Assembly (NCBI GenBank): GCA_002167365.1
Contig: NHCU01000062.1
Coordinates: 9,629-17,668 of the forward strand
From: Betaproteobacteria bacterium TMED41
Lineage (GTDB): Bacteria; Pseudomonadota; Gammaproteobacteria; Burkholderiales; Burkholderiaceae_A
Length of the DNA stretch: 8,040 nt
Direction of reading: 5' to 3'
The position numbers and the translations under genes were made by a program. Under the pieces are notes generated by a model, which saw only the letters and a list, made by a program, of their open reading frames with translations, did no database searches and was not told the origin of the DNA. This document shows positions 1-6,162 of this stretch, in pieces (position 1 is the first letter of the stretch; every line of letters starts with the position of its first letter).

Positions 1-116
1 ACGCAAATTGTGTTTTCTTTGTTGTGCTTTTTAATGCTTTTTGCCAATTTGATAGATAATTCTACGTAATCGGTGTTGTCATTATTTTGTGCGAACCAAA
101 GAAATCCCTTAGACAT
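1..116 (-). CDS. Probable glycosyltransferase-like protein, N-terminal fragment (partial)
   Basis: This is the first 38 codons of a gene that runs off the low-coordinate edge of the window. The ATG at 114-116 follows a good ribosome site (AGAGG about 6 bases upstream). It overlaps the stop of the preceding gene by 8 bases (ATGTCTAA), which implies coupled translation. The visible N-terminus, MSKGFLWFAQNN, has the same layout as the upstream gene's MTKGILLFCFNT: a short basic start, a hydrophobic beta strand, then N/D-rich residues and an amphipathic Lys-rich helix. This is the pattern expected of the first strand and helix of a GT-A nucleotide-sugar-binding fold. I infer that it is a paralogue of the 109-858 gene. 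No catalytic motif lies within the fragment, so the function is tentative. Confidence 0.6.
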   Translation of the reverse strand, partial: MSKGFLWFAQNNDNTDYVELSIKLAKSIKKHNKENTIC

Positions 117-858
117 TGGCAACCTCTTTGTCGAGTACGTGTACATCCTGATCCACTGTGTAGTTAATTTGGTCGTCATATTTCCATGCTATGCCTTTTT
201 CTGTGAATTCAACCACTTTGCAAAAAGGCGGTAACGTTGCTAACCTCATTGGAATAGTGTCGTAGTTTATGAAACCGTTCACCTGTTCAAGAGCCATGGC
301 AAATAGATAATCATTCCTAAAATTTTTTGCATACACCCTGTACATGTCATTAAAGTAGGTATAATATTTTTTTATATACTTTATGGTGTCAAATATTCTT
401 TTTGCTTTGGGTCCTTTTCTGAAAACGAACACAGTCGCCCATACCATGTCGATCATGCTCCAACGTCTTGGTTGAAAAGTGTCTCTGCCTGTAAGATCGT
501 GTACTTCTTTTGATATGAGGAAATCATATTTACTGTCCATTAACTGTAGAAGATTATCCGTGAATGGAAAATAATCTATGTCCATGACCAGAGTGGTATC
601 GTAAGGCGATAATTCATATGCCATGTGCCTGTCAACGTTATTCCACTCTTTCCCTAATTTTGTATTTCCCTTTTCTGGGTCAATGAATTTGTAATTTACA
701 AATCCCAGGGGTTTAAGCAGTTTGTAGGTTTCGAAGTTTGTGACAACAGTTATTTCTAACTTTAAATTCTTTTTGATCAGTGGTATGCAACGCTCCAGTA
801 TTCTATGATACTGAGTCTCTACTGTGTTGAAACAGAATAATAATATGCCCTTAGTCAT
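109..858 (-). CDS. GT-A fold glycosyltransferase-like protein (249 aa)
   Basis: Probable nucleotide-sugar-dependent glycosyltransferase, by motif rather than close family recognition. It opens with a hydrophobic strand (residues 4-10) and a second strand ITVVT (36-40), as in a Rossmann-like GT-A domain. The run LVMDIDYFPF carries a DxD motif at 93-95 (D-I-D), the usual metal and nucleotide-sugar site. Downstream, RNDYLFAMAL (181-190) resembles the acceptor-side D-x-x-x-x helix seen in GT8-like enzymes, and a late His lies at 240. I chose the ATG at 856-858 over an in-frame TTG at 868-870. The ATG overlaps the upstream stop by 8 bases (ATGACTAA), but neither start has a strong ribosome site, so coupling probably delivers ribosomes. 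The gene sits between an unknown 106-codon gene and a likely paralogue. Acceptor unknown; tail-fibre protein, other virion glycan or modified DNA are all possible. Confidence 0.65.
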   Translation of the reverse strand: MTKGILLFCFNTVETQYHRILERCIPLIKKNLKLEITVVTNFETYKLLKPLGFVNYKFIDPEKGNTKLGKEWNNVDRHMAYELSPYDTTLVMDIDYFPFTDNLLQLMDSKYDFLISKEVHDLTGRDTFQPRRWSMIDMVWATVFVFRKGPKAKRIFDTIKYIKKYYTYFNDMYRVYAKNFRNDYLFAMALEQVNGFINYDTIPMRLATLPPFCKVVEFTEKGIAWKYDDQINYTVDQDVHVLDKEVANV

Positions 859-1171
859 TTCTATTTGCAAATGTTTTTGACATTTGATGATATGAACTAA
901 TGGCCTCCTGATTTCTATCTATCAATACTTGTAAGAATTCTTTGCTATCTGAGATTTCTACAGGATTGTTGTTGGTGTCTAGAATGTAAATAGGCGAGGT
1001 GCCTATATCACTTAATGTTTTAACTAGATTGATTGTTTCGGCATCTGCACGAAAGATGTGTTCGTTGTAAACAACAACCAGTCGTGAATGTGCTTTCTCC
1101 AGGGCGTTACGTTTTGCAACTGCAACGTCGAAGGAAAGGTCAGATTCCTTTTTTAATGAGCCAATATCCAT
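851..1171 (-). CDS. Conserved-looking hypothetical phage protein (106 aa)
   Basis: I do not recognise this protein with confidence. It is small and soluble, with no signal peptide or membrane segment. The N-terminal third is a charged helix (MDIGSLKKESDLSFDVAVAKRNALEKAH). It is followed by a strand LVVVYN (residues 31-36), a short helix around 42-54, a strand-turn IYILDTNNNPVEI (61-73), and a C-terminal amphipathic helix ending in polar residues. The overall style fits the small accessory proteins encoded just after tail-fibre genes in marine T4-like phages, and an assembly or chaperone role is possible but unproven. Its ATG lies only 6 bases past a consensus -10 box, so a transcript from that promoter would be nearly leaderless; no ribosome site is visible. 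Its end overlaps the next gene by 8 bases, so both are probably translated from one message. Confidence 0.6.
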   Translation of the reverse strand: MDIGSLKKESDLSFDVAVAKRNALEKAHSRLVVVYNEHIFRADAETINLVKTLSDIGTSPIYILDTNNNPVEISDSKEFLQVLIDRNQEAISSYHQMSKTFANRND

Positions 1172-1195
1172 ATTACAATTATACTGTAATTATGG
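1168..1195 (-). promoter_or_regulatory. Inverted repeat enclosing the -10 box and the start codon
   Basis: On the minus strand CCATAATTACA (1185-1195) pairs with TGTAATATGG (1168-1177). The match is ten base pairs with one unpaired A, around a 7-base loop GTATAAT (1178-1184). The loop contains the -10 hexamer and the right arm contains the ATG of the 106-codon gene. As DNA it could be an operator for a dimeric repressor. As RNA, in read-through message from the structural genes, it could hide the start codon. Both roles are inference. Confidence 0.45.
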
Positions 1196-1206
1196 TGGTA
1201 TTGCAA
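1178..1206 (-). promoter_or_regulatory. Sigma70-like promoter for the 851-1171 gene
   Basis: On the minus strand TTGCAA (1201-1206) and a perfect TATAAT (1178-1183) are separated by exactly 17 bases (1184-1200). The -35 matches consensus at four of six bases, the -10 at six of six. The element lies in the 54-base gap after the structural gene's stop codon and points at the 106-codon gene. The predicted transcription start falls on or within a base or two of its ATG. This would give the last genes of the window their own host-polymerase (early-type) expression, independent of the late structural genes. Confidence 0.65.
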
Positions 1207-1225
1207 CCCGTAAAAAATTAATCTA

Positions 1226-2182
1226 TTATGATTGTGAGTTACTTACTTGTGCGTTTGAAGCCGATTGTATGTTTGCTGATAAACCCTGTGCGTTAGTCGG
1301 ATAAACCTCGATCAAAGCCAAGACCATTGCTGGTGCCTCATTCGGGTTTGCCGCAACACCGGAGTTGTTACCACTTGTGTAAGTCGTGTCATCCGCCGCA
1401 TCCGTTGAAACCATTTTGATGGTAATCACAGTTGCCGTGGCCGGAGCCGCATCTAACTTGGCAGATATCTCAACTGTGTTTGACGTGTATTGTGAGTCAT
1501 CTGAAGTCAATAGTAGCATTGACGTGTATGATGAACTTAGGTCATGGAAACCAGTTGAACTAGCAAAACTAGTCTGTGTCTCACCTGAACCTGATCTTGT
1601 AGAACTTGTTGCCTTGATGTCAAGGTTGCCTACTGCTGTGGCTGTCAATCCACTGAATACTGTGTCTTTGGAACCGTCCACTGATCCTGATGTCGATGGA
1701 TCTACTCTGATTGCTCCGCCGCCGTTGAAGAAAGCTCTCATTGTGGCGTTGTTTGCGAATGTTACAGATCTTTCTATTGTTGAAGTGGAGTTCCATGTAC
1801 CACTGTTAGTACTTGTACCAACTGCGTTTGTTCCCAATGCTGTTGCGTTTGGACATCCTGCCGCCACTGAAGCCGCCAGTGTTGCCAAGTCTGCCGCAAC
1901 CGCCGCCTTGATGGCAATGGCATCACCTGCCGACACAGCAGATCTAGAAGTCATAGTATCGTTAGTGTGATTAGCGATATTATCTATCCCTGTCAGTAGT
2001 GCGTTCCACTCTGATGCATTTACGGCGTTACCCGCTGAAACTGTTGAAATTGTTGATTGGTTCAATCCATAAACTCCTGAACCTGGTCCTGCGAAATGAT
2101 TGTATCCGTATGGACTTGATGAATTGTTAACGAATACGTTATATTCGTCATCTAAAATTGTGTCGCCTGCTGTATATGCCAT
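1226..2182 (-). CDS. Virion structural protein, Ser/Thr/Ala-rich (318 aa)
   Basis: Structural protein of the kind found beside tail-fibre genes in marine T4-like phages. The N-terminus (MAYTAGDTILDDEYNVFVN, then GYNHFAGPGSGVYGLNQSTIS to about residue 45) and the motif SEWNALLTGIDNIANH (57-72) match my memory of cyanophage and pelagiphage virion proteins. The middle is an Ala-rich helical stretch (88-110) and a strand set including MRAFFNGGGAIRV (148-160). The C-terminal half is Ser/Thr/Asp-rich beta sequence, typical of an extracellular fibre or baseplate accessory. The exact role (fibre, hinge or adhesin) cannot be read from sequence. The ATG follows AGGAG by 12 bases, a somewhat long spacing. 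It starts 4 bases after the upstream stop. A late-promoter-like octamer lies about 50 bases upstream. G+C content is clearly higher than in the oxygenase genes. Confidence 0.75.
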   Translation of the reverse strand: MAYTAGDTILDDEYNVFVNNSSSPYGYNHFAGPGSGVYGLNQSTISTVSAGNAVNASEWNALLTGIDNIANHTNDTMTSRSAVSAGDAIAIKAAVAADLATLAASVAAGCPNATALGTNAVGTSTNSGTWNSTSTIERSVTFANNATMRAFFNGGGAIRVDPSTSGSVDGSKDTVFSGLTATAVGNLDIKATSSTRSGSGETQTSFASSTGFHDLSSSYTSMLLLTSDDSQYTSNTVEISAKLDAAPATATVITIKMVSTDAADDTTYTSGNNSGVAANPNEAPAMVLALIEVYPTNAQGLSANIQSASNAQVSNSQS

Positions 2183-2186
2183 GTTA

Positions 2187-3827
2187 CTATTTAACTCCTA
2201 TCACACATTCTGTTAATGTTGTTTCTTCGTTATATTTATGCTTAATTAGTCTTCCTATGGTGTTAAATGTGGTGCATTCGTCTATATTTGCCACCCTTGC
2301 TTCACCATTTCCTGCAGAGACTATACGTTCTCCTGCGTTACCTTTACCGGTCAGTTTGACCAAAACACGTCCTTTGAGTGCTATCATAGGGTGTGTGTCA
2401 TTGTTACCTGCTGATGCATTCATTAAAAACGCCGGGCTCTCACTCACCACCCCAAAAACCTGGTCACACAACTCTTTGTTACACTTTGTAACCTCTGCGT
2501 GGCCGCCTAGCATCACAACATCACCCACTTCTGTCTCACAGTCGGATTCATATCTCTCTGCCAAATCCGCATACTGAGCCGATGTTGATGTTGCATGTAC
2601 TATGTTTGCTCTCACATCTACAAGTGTAGGTGCTGATAATTCATTTTGTCCACCGCCTGACTTGAATGCTGTCCAGGCCCCGCCTGCATTTCCATGTGTG
2701 GTTGTTCCGTCATCAGCGAATGTCTCGTCCCATACCCAATAAAGATTCTGTTCCGTTGCAACAGATGTTTCTCCTCTGTTAACTTTTAATCCTGTGTAGT
2801 TTGGCATTCCTGCGTTTGATGACACATTTCTATTCAATTCTATTATGTTGTCCTCCACCGTTAAGGTAGAAGTATTGTTTGTCACTGTGTCCCCATCAAT
2901 AGTTAGGTTTCCAGAAACTCTAAGATCTTTTGCTATTGTTACATTGGCTGTTGAACCTTCCATTGTTAATGCAGTGGTTGTCACTCCACCATCATTTACC
3001 GTAAATGCAATGTTTCCGTTTGATGTTACGTTTGCAATAGTGAAGTTATCACCAGTCATGGTCATTTGTATATCAGACCCCGCACCAATTCTTAGACCGT
3101 TATCATTTAATATTTCTAGGTGTCCTGTTGTAGAATCGTTTTGGTCTGATCTTAAAAAGTTTGCTACTGCAATTCCACCTAATGCATCTGAGTCTGTTGA
3201 TGTACCCCTGAACTTGGCACTTGCGACAGTGCTTGAAAGTTGTACTCCTTGTGCTACACTTGAAAATCCAGCGGCAGTTAAAGCCACTGCGTTTGCTTCT
3301 GTGGTGCTTGGTGTAAATGCTAAATTAGACACAACAGCGACTACCGTGTCCTGTGTCACTAATTTCAATATTGATCTATAAACTCCGGCATTGTCCAGCA
3401 CTGTATCTGTAACAACCTGAGTAACACCCGATCCCGCAATCGTTGTAGGACCAATCAACGTCCATACAGAACCTGTGTACACGTAAAGTTGTGTATTAGC
3501 AGTATCGAACCAAAGGTCTCCTTGAACAGCATTTGTAGGAGATGTACTAGAATTAGTAGTCGATCCTACTGGTTTCCATTTGGCTCCTGTGTAAACATTG
3601 ATCTGCTTGTTGGTTTGATCAAACCATAATTGCCCTTGAATCTTGTTTGCAGGCGAGGATGTGTTATTAAAATTCTCTAAAATCTTGACAAAGTTCTCAT
3701 TCAGTTTCTCACCAAACCCTGCATAGGCTTTTCCAAACAATGTAAGGTCTGTTGCCGCTGTATCGATAGTTCCATCTGGTAGTGTGACCAGCAAAGTTCC
3801 GAATGTGTTGTTAATTTTGTATGCCAT
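2187..3827 (-). CDS. Tail-fibre-like virion structural protein (546 aa)
   Basis: Long beta-rich virion protein, probably a tail-fibre or baseplate-attached fibre that contacts the host surface. The N-terminal 60 residues (MAYKINNTFGTLLVTLPDGT, then FGEKLNENFVKILENF) match a widespread attachment domain in marine T4-like fibres. Two copies of a module follow at about 65-88 and 103-126 (G-x-LWFD ... VYTG-x-x-W-x-x-x-G). The centre is low-complexity Thr/Asn/Val beta sequence with the pattern LRVSGNLTIDGDTVTNN (302-318), common in trimeric fibres. The C-terminal domain from YADLAERYE (419) through GDVVMLGG and VFGVVSESPAFLMN to ALKGRVLVKLTGKG resembles the beta domain sometimes annotated as peptidase G2/IMC-like in phage appendages; self-cleavage is not demonstrated. 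There is no S74-type SDxRLKxNI chaperone motif. The start has no ribosome site and sits 7 bases after a late-promoter-like octamer. Confidence 0.8.
   Translation of the reverse strand: MAYKINNTFGTLLVTLPDGTIDTAATDLTLFGKAYAGFGEKLNENFVKILENFNNTSSPANKIQGQLWFDQTNKQINVYTGAKWKPVGSTTNSSTSPTNAVQGDLWFDTANTQLYVYTGSVWTLIGPTTIAGSGVTQVVTDTVLDNAGVYRSILKLVTQDTVVAVVSNLAFTPSTTEANAVALTAAGFSSVAQGVQLSSTVASAKFRGTSTDSDALGGIAVANFLRSDQNDSTTGHLEILNDNGLRIGAGSDIQMTMTGDNFTIANVTSNGNIAFTVNDGGVTTTALTMEGSTANVTIAKDLRVSGNLTIDGDTVTNNTSTLTVEDNIIELNRNVSSNAGMPNYTGLKVNRGETSVATEQNLYWVWDETFADDGTTTHGNAGGAWTAFKSGGGQNELSAPTLVDVRANIVHATSTSAQYADLAERYESDCETEVGDVVMLGGHAEVTKCNKELCDQVFGVVSESPAFLMNASAGNNDTHPMIALKGRVLVKLTGKGNAGERIVSAGNGEARVANIDECTTFNTIGRLIKHKYNEETTLTECVIGVK
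2232..2248 (-). promoter_or_regulatory. T4-like late promoter candidate for the 318-aa virion gene
   Basis: The minus-strand element TAATTAAGCATAAATAT contains CATAAATA (2233-2240), a one-base variant of the T4 late -10 box TATAAATA. It lies within the last codons of the 546-codon fibre gene, about 50 bases before the next ATG. That would give a leader of roughly 45 bases containing the AGGAG ribosome site at 2195-2199. The same element, with one extra A, precedes the fibre gene itself, which argues against chance. Confidence 0.5.
3450..3635 (-). repeat. Two tandem LWFD/YTG-W modules within the fibre gene
   Basis: Two copies of a roughly 24-residue motif, coded at 3564-3635 (GQLWFDQTNKQINVYTGAKW...) and 3450-3521 (GDLWFDTANTQLYVYTGSVW...), are joined by a Ser/Thr/Asn-rich linker. 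Shared residues are Q-G-x-L-W-F-D, the YVYTG/NVYTG core, a Trp and a closing Gly. Such modules are common in phage fibres and are probably repeated beta units along the shaft. They diverge at the DNA level, so this is an old duplication. Confidence 0.75.
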
Positions 3828-3833
3828 GTACGG

Positions 3834-3851
3834 ATATTTATGCTTTAATTA
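3834..3851 (-). promoter_or_regulatory. T4-like late promoter candidate for the 546-aa fibre gene
   Basis: The minus-strand element TAATTAAAGCATAAATAT spans the stop codon of the TauD-like gene and the short intergenic gap. CATAAATA (3835-3842) resembles the T4 late box TATAAATA. By T4 spacing, transcription would begin around 3829, only about two bases before the fibre ATG (3825-3827). No ribosome site is present in the gap. It would switch expression from the oxygenase unit to the late structural genes. Confidence 0.5.
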
Positions 3852-4688
3852 AACGCTTTGCTGATAGGCTTTATCGTAGTTAAAAGCAATCCTGTGTAGT
3901 AATCTAGTGTTCATATGCGGAAAAAACCATCGTTTGTGTATGCTCAACCATTGTTCAGAGATTACAAGATCGTTGTCTTCCCAGTCATGATGGTACAAAT
4001 ATTTTTCTTGTAATACGTGTGATTTGAGCTCATTGTAAATTTTGGCCCATTCCTCTGTTGTTGCTCCTTCAACTATATCAAATGCCTGCAGAAAAGGAAA
4101 GTACATTCCTGTTTTTCCTTCTATGTTTGTGTGGACCAAAGAGATAGGATTGTCGTAGTTGATTCTGTTGTGCCCTACTTTTTGATCACTGAATGTCCCT
4201 GTCTTGTATCCTGATGCGTACTTTATACCTGCAACTTTTTTCTTCATACTGTCTGAAAGGTCATCGTATGCCATTGCTTGATTTATCCATGTTGTCCTAG
4301 ATCCTTTCGAACCTTTGACAGCGTACAGCCAAACAAATGGATATCTAAACTTGGCACTGGTGTGGTGGGTATGCCAATCCAGTTCTTCGTCGTGTCCAAA
4401 CAATCCACCTTTGCCTGTGTGATTTTTTTCACCAGTTACTCTAAGCACGCCTGGTGCTACTAGTGTTCGTTCTTTTTCAAATTGGTTCCTACCGTGATCT
4501 TCTTTCACCTTACCTATTGTTGATGTAATTCTCATCTGGTCTTCCAAAGAAAGATTTTGATTTTTAAATATGACCACCAAGTGTTCGTTACACAGTCTAG
4601 CCACTTCGTATAAATCTTGATAAGGTAAACTATCAATATTGTTTTTTATTTCTATCGCCCATCCTTTTTTTACTATATCACAAGGCAT
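3849..4688 (-). CDS. TauD/TfdA-like oxygenase with atypical H-T-H iron motif (279 aa)
   Basis: Homologue of the TauD/TfdA family of 2-oxoglutarate/Fe(II) dioxygenases, near the usual 280-residue length. The landmarks fall in TauD order: a GxLRVTG strand (80-86), the first metal motif WHTHH (105-109), P-F-V-W-LYAVKGSKGSRTTW (117-134) matching the GGDTLW region that helps bind 2-oxoglutarate, the distal metal His in LSIHKRW (H251), and TRLLHRIAF (261-269) holding the 2-oxoglutarate Arg (R266). In canonical members the first motif is H-x-D; here the residue two after H106 is H108, so the acidic ligand is missing. It may be a three-His iron enzyme, a halogenase-like variant, use a nearby acid (D100, E101, E102 or D104), or be inactive. 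My memory of related marine phage proteins also lacks this Asp. The ATG has AGAGGA 8 bases upstream and overlaps the methyltransferase end by 16 bases. Substrate unknown. Confidence 0.8.
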   Translation of the reverse strand: MPCDIVKKGWAIEIKNNIDSLPYQDLYEVARLCNEHLVVIFKNQNLSLEDQMRITSTIGKVKEDHGRNQFEKERTLVAPGVLRVTGEKNHTGKGGLFGHDEELDWHTHHTSAKFRYPFVWLYAVKGSKGSRTTWINQAMAYDDLSDSMKKKVAGIKYASGYKTGTFSDQKVGHNRINYDNPISLVHTNIEGKTGMYFPFLQAFDIVEGATTEEWAKIYNELKSHVLQEKYLYHHDWEDNDLVISEQWLSIHKRWFFPHMNTRLLHRIAFNYDKAYQQSV

Positions 4689-5278
4689 CTTTGTAATCCT
4701 CTGTAATCATCTTTTGGAAACTTTGTTTTCATAGATTTTGCACCTAGTTTGCCTGCAATATAATCATCATCCAAGAATGTCCATAACCATTCGTCGGTCT
4801 CGATATAAAAGAAATTGTTTTTTTCAATCTGTTCCCACTGTGTAGATGGTAGGTCTCTAAATTCGCATATAGTTTCATAGGCAAATTTGTCCTTGTTAGA
4901 ATAATATGTCAAATACAGGTTGTCACAGTGCTGTTTTAGTATTCCAACTGTTTCTGTGATATCATCTATCTTCATATGTGTAAGCACAGAAAAGGACACA
5001 CATACATCATAGGTCGAAGGTAGAGTAAGTTTTTGCCTGCCGCTTGGATTATACATATGGTTAAAAAGATCACGATATAACCAAGTGTGCTGAGGTAATG
5101 TATGATTGTTTTTTTCTATACACCACGGTCTTACATCTAATCCTGTGTAGTCATTATGTTGTTTGAAATTTAAAAAACTTCCATAGGCACAACCAAAATC
5201 TAAAATCTTTTTATTTTCAAAATCAGTGTACTGTTCAAAATAACTTCTGATATCATATTTTTCCTGTGTCTTTATCAT
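4673..5278 (-). CDS. Class I SAM-dependent methyltransferase (201 aa)
   Basis: Transfers a methyl group from S-adenosylmethionine to an unknown acceptor. Motif I is KILDFGCAYGSF (24-35), the D-x-G-x-x-x-G loop that binds SAM. Motif II is YTGLDV (44-49), where D48 would contact the ribose. Motif IV is the strand YDVCVSFSVLTHM (90-102), followed by a helix and the strand LYLTYY (121-126), the usual Rossmann order. There is no NPPY or DPPY motif, so an adenine-N6 or cytosine-N4 DNA methylase is unlikely. The style is closer to the small-molecule, sugar and protein methyltransferases of the Methyltransf_11/25 type. At 201 residues it is compact, with only a short substrate region. The start overlaps the preceding oxygenase stop as ATGA, and no ribosome site is visible, so translation is probably by re-initiation. 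Its place among oxygenases suggests action on the same target. Confidence 0.8.
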   Translation of the reverse strand: MIKTQEKYDIRSYFEQYTDFENKKILDFGCAYGSFLNFKQHNDYTGLDVRPWCIEKNNHTLPQHTWLYRDLFNHMYNPSGRQKLTLPSTYDVCVSFSVLTHMKIDDITETVGILKQHCDNLYLTYYSNKDKFAYETICEFRDLPSTQWEQIEKNNFFYIETDEWLWTFLDDDYIAGKLGAKSMKTKFPKDDYRGLQRCLVI

Positions 5279-6162
5279 AACTTTATAAGAGGTCTAGTGT
5301 ATCTGCTGAAAGGAGTTGTATACCCTTCGAGCCTGTTGTTGTATGTTTCATCTTTTTTCATCAAGTGTAGGGTAAGTCCTATTTTGTAACCACTTCCCTG
5401 CTTCCTGTAATCTGTCGGAGCATGAAGTACACTTGCGTCATGTATTATAGCACACTTAGGTTTCCATGGTAATATTTTTTCGATTGTCAACCCTTCGTAT
5501 ATACTCATTGGTATATGCTCTGGCATTGTTTTTGCTAGTGTGTCATGATCTTTTTTACTATAATCTATTTTCTCTACACCGTATTCCTCATATGGTTGAT
5601 GTCTTATAACATTGGCATAATTTGCAAAACTTCCAATATCCCTGCCTCGCATAAAGTGGGTGGCTCTGCCTCTGTATCTTTGATTAAAAACAACGTACGA
5701 AGATGTACTGATCGAATCTAAATCTATCGGTATTATAATATCCTTATAAGGCCTGTATCCATTTAAATGTGTGACAGCATCTGTGTGCAATCCATATGGT
5801 TTCACTGATTTAAAAAATTGATCTCCAACGCTCATAGGATCATCTTGTGCTATGTCACTATAAAATATTATGTCATCTCCAAAGTGTTCATAAATCTTTG
5901 GCCTCACAATGTCTGATATAGCAGGAATTAACATAGGAAAAGTAATGTGTAACACGTGTCCGTTTATGTTGTATCCAATTTTATCAAAATTTTCTTCAAA
6001 GAAAGATGACAAGGTTTCACGTTCGGCCTCATTAATAAATTCTTCAACTACATACGATTCATCGTACTGGTCCTCAAAAAGTTTTGTGTCAGGATCATGT
6101 ATCACATCTATTTTTCTAAGTTCGTCTTGTGAGAACGGTCTGTCTGATTTATAGTAAGGCAT
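5275..6162 (-). CDS. 2-oxoglutarate/Fe(II) oxygenase, long type (295 aa)
   Basis: Predicted hydroxylase of the 2-oxoglutarate/Fe(II) superfamily. The facial triad is H126-T-D128 in YGLHTDAVTH and H247 in ASVLHAPTDY. The position that normally holds the 2-oxoglutarate-binding Arg appears to be K260 in GYKIGLTLHL, 13 residues after the distal His; lysine does this job in collagen prolyl 4-hydroxylases and FIH. About 120 residues separate the two metal motifs, so there is a large insert. It contains a conserved THF (H169) shared with the paralogue at 6588-7454. The ATG overlaps the preceding gene's stop by 14 bases and is preceded by GGAG at 7 bases. Its end forms an ATGA overlap with the methyltransferase. 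Substrate unknown; protein, sugar, lipid or nucleobase hydroxylation are all possible. Confidence 0.8.
   Translation of the reverse strand: MPYYKSDRPFSQDELRKIDVIHDPDTKLFEDQYDESYVVEEFINEAERETLSSFFEENFDKIGYNINGHVLHITFPMLIPAISDIVRPKIYEHFGDDIIFYSDIAQDDPMSVGDQFFKSVKPYGLHTDAVTHLNGYRPYKDIIIPIDLDSISTSSYVVFNQRYRGRATHFMRGRDIGSFANYANVIRHQPYEEYGVEKIDYSKKDHDTLAKTMPEHIPMSIYEGLTIEKILPWKPKCAIIHDASVLHAPTDYRKQGSGYKIGLTLHLMKKDETYNNRLEGYTTPFSRYTRPLIKL

Noticed and set aside
859..870. TTG start adding four residues to the glycosyltransferase-like protein
   Set aside because: No ribosome site precedes it. The ATG four codons later gives the same 8-base overlap seen at the next junction and an M-T-K-G start like that of the paralogue.
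1386..1970. A 194-codon open frame on the plus strand
   Set aside because: It is the exact antisense of the Ala/Ser/Thr-rich virion gene, has Val/Ala-rich sequence without family features, no ribosome site, and opposes all real genes. The other plus-strand frames (for example 2158-2577, 2845-3381, 5909-6154, 7424-7732) are rejected for the same reasons.
2187..2570. C-terminal domain of the fibre as an S74-type self-cleaving chaperone
   Set aside because: The SDxRLKxNI signature of the endosialidase-type chaperone is absent. Only a looser resemblance to the peptidase G2-like beta domain remains.
3842..3856. Palindrome GCGTTTAATTAAAGC as a terminator
   Set aside because: The stem is almost all A/T with no room for a loop and no following T run on the transcript, so it would not make a stable terminator. 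It is better seen as the AT-rich part of the promoter element.
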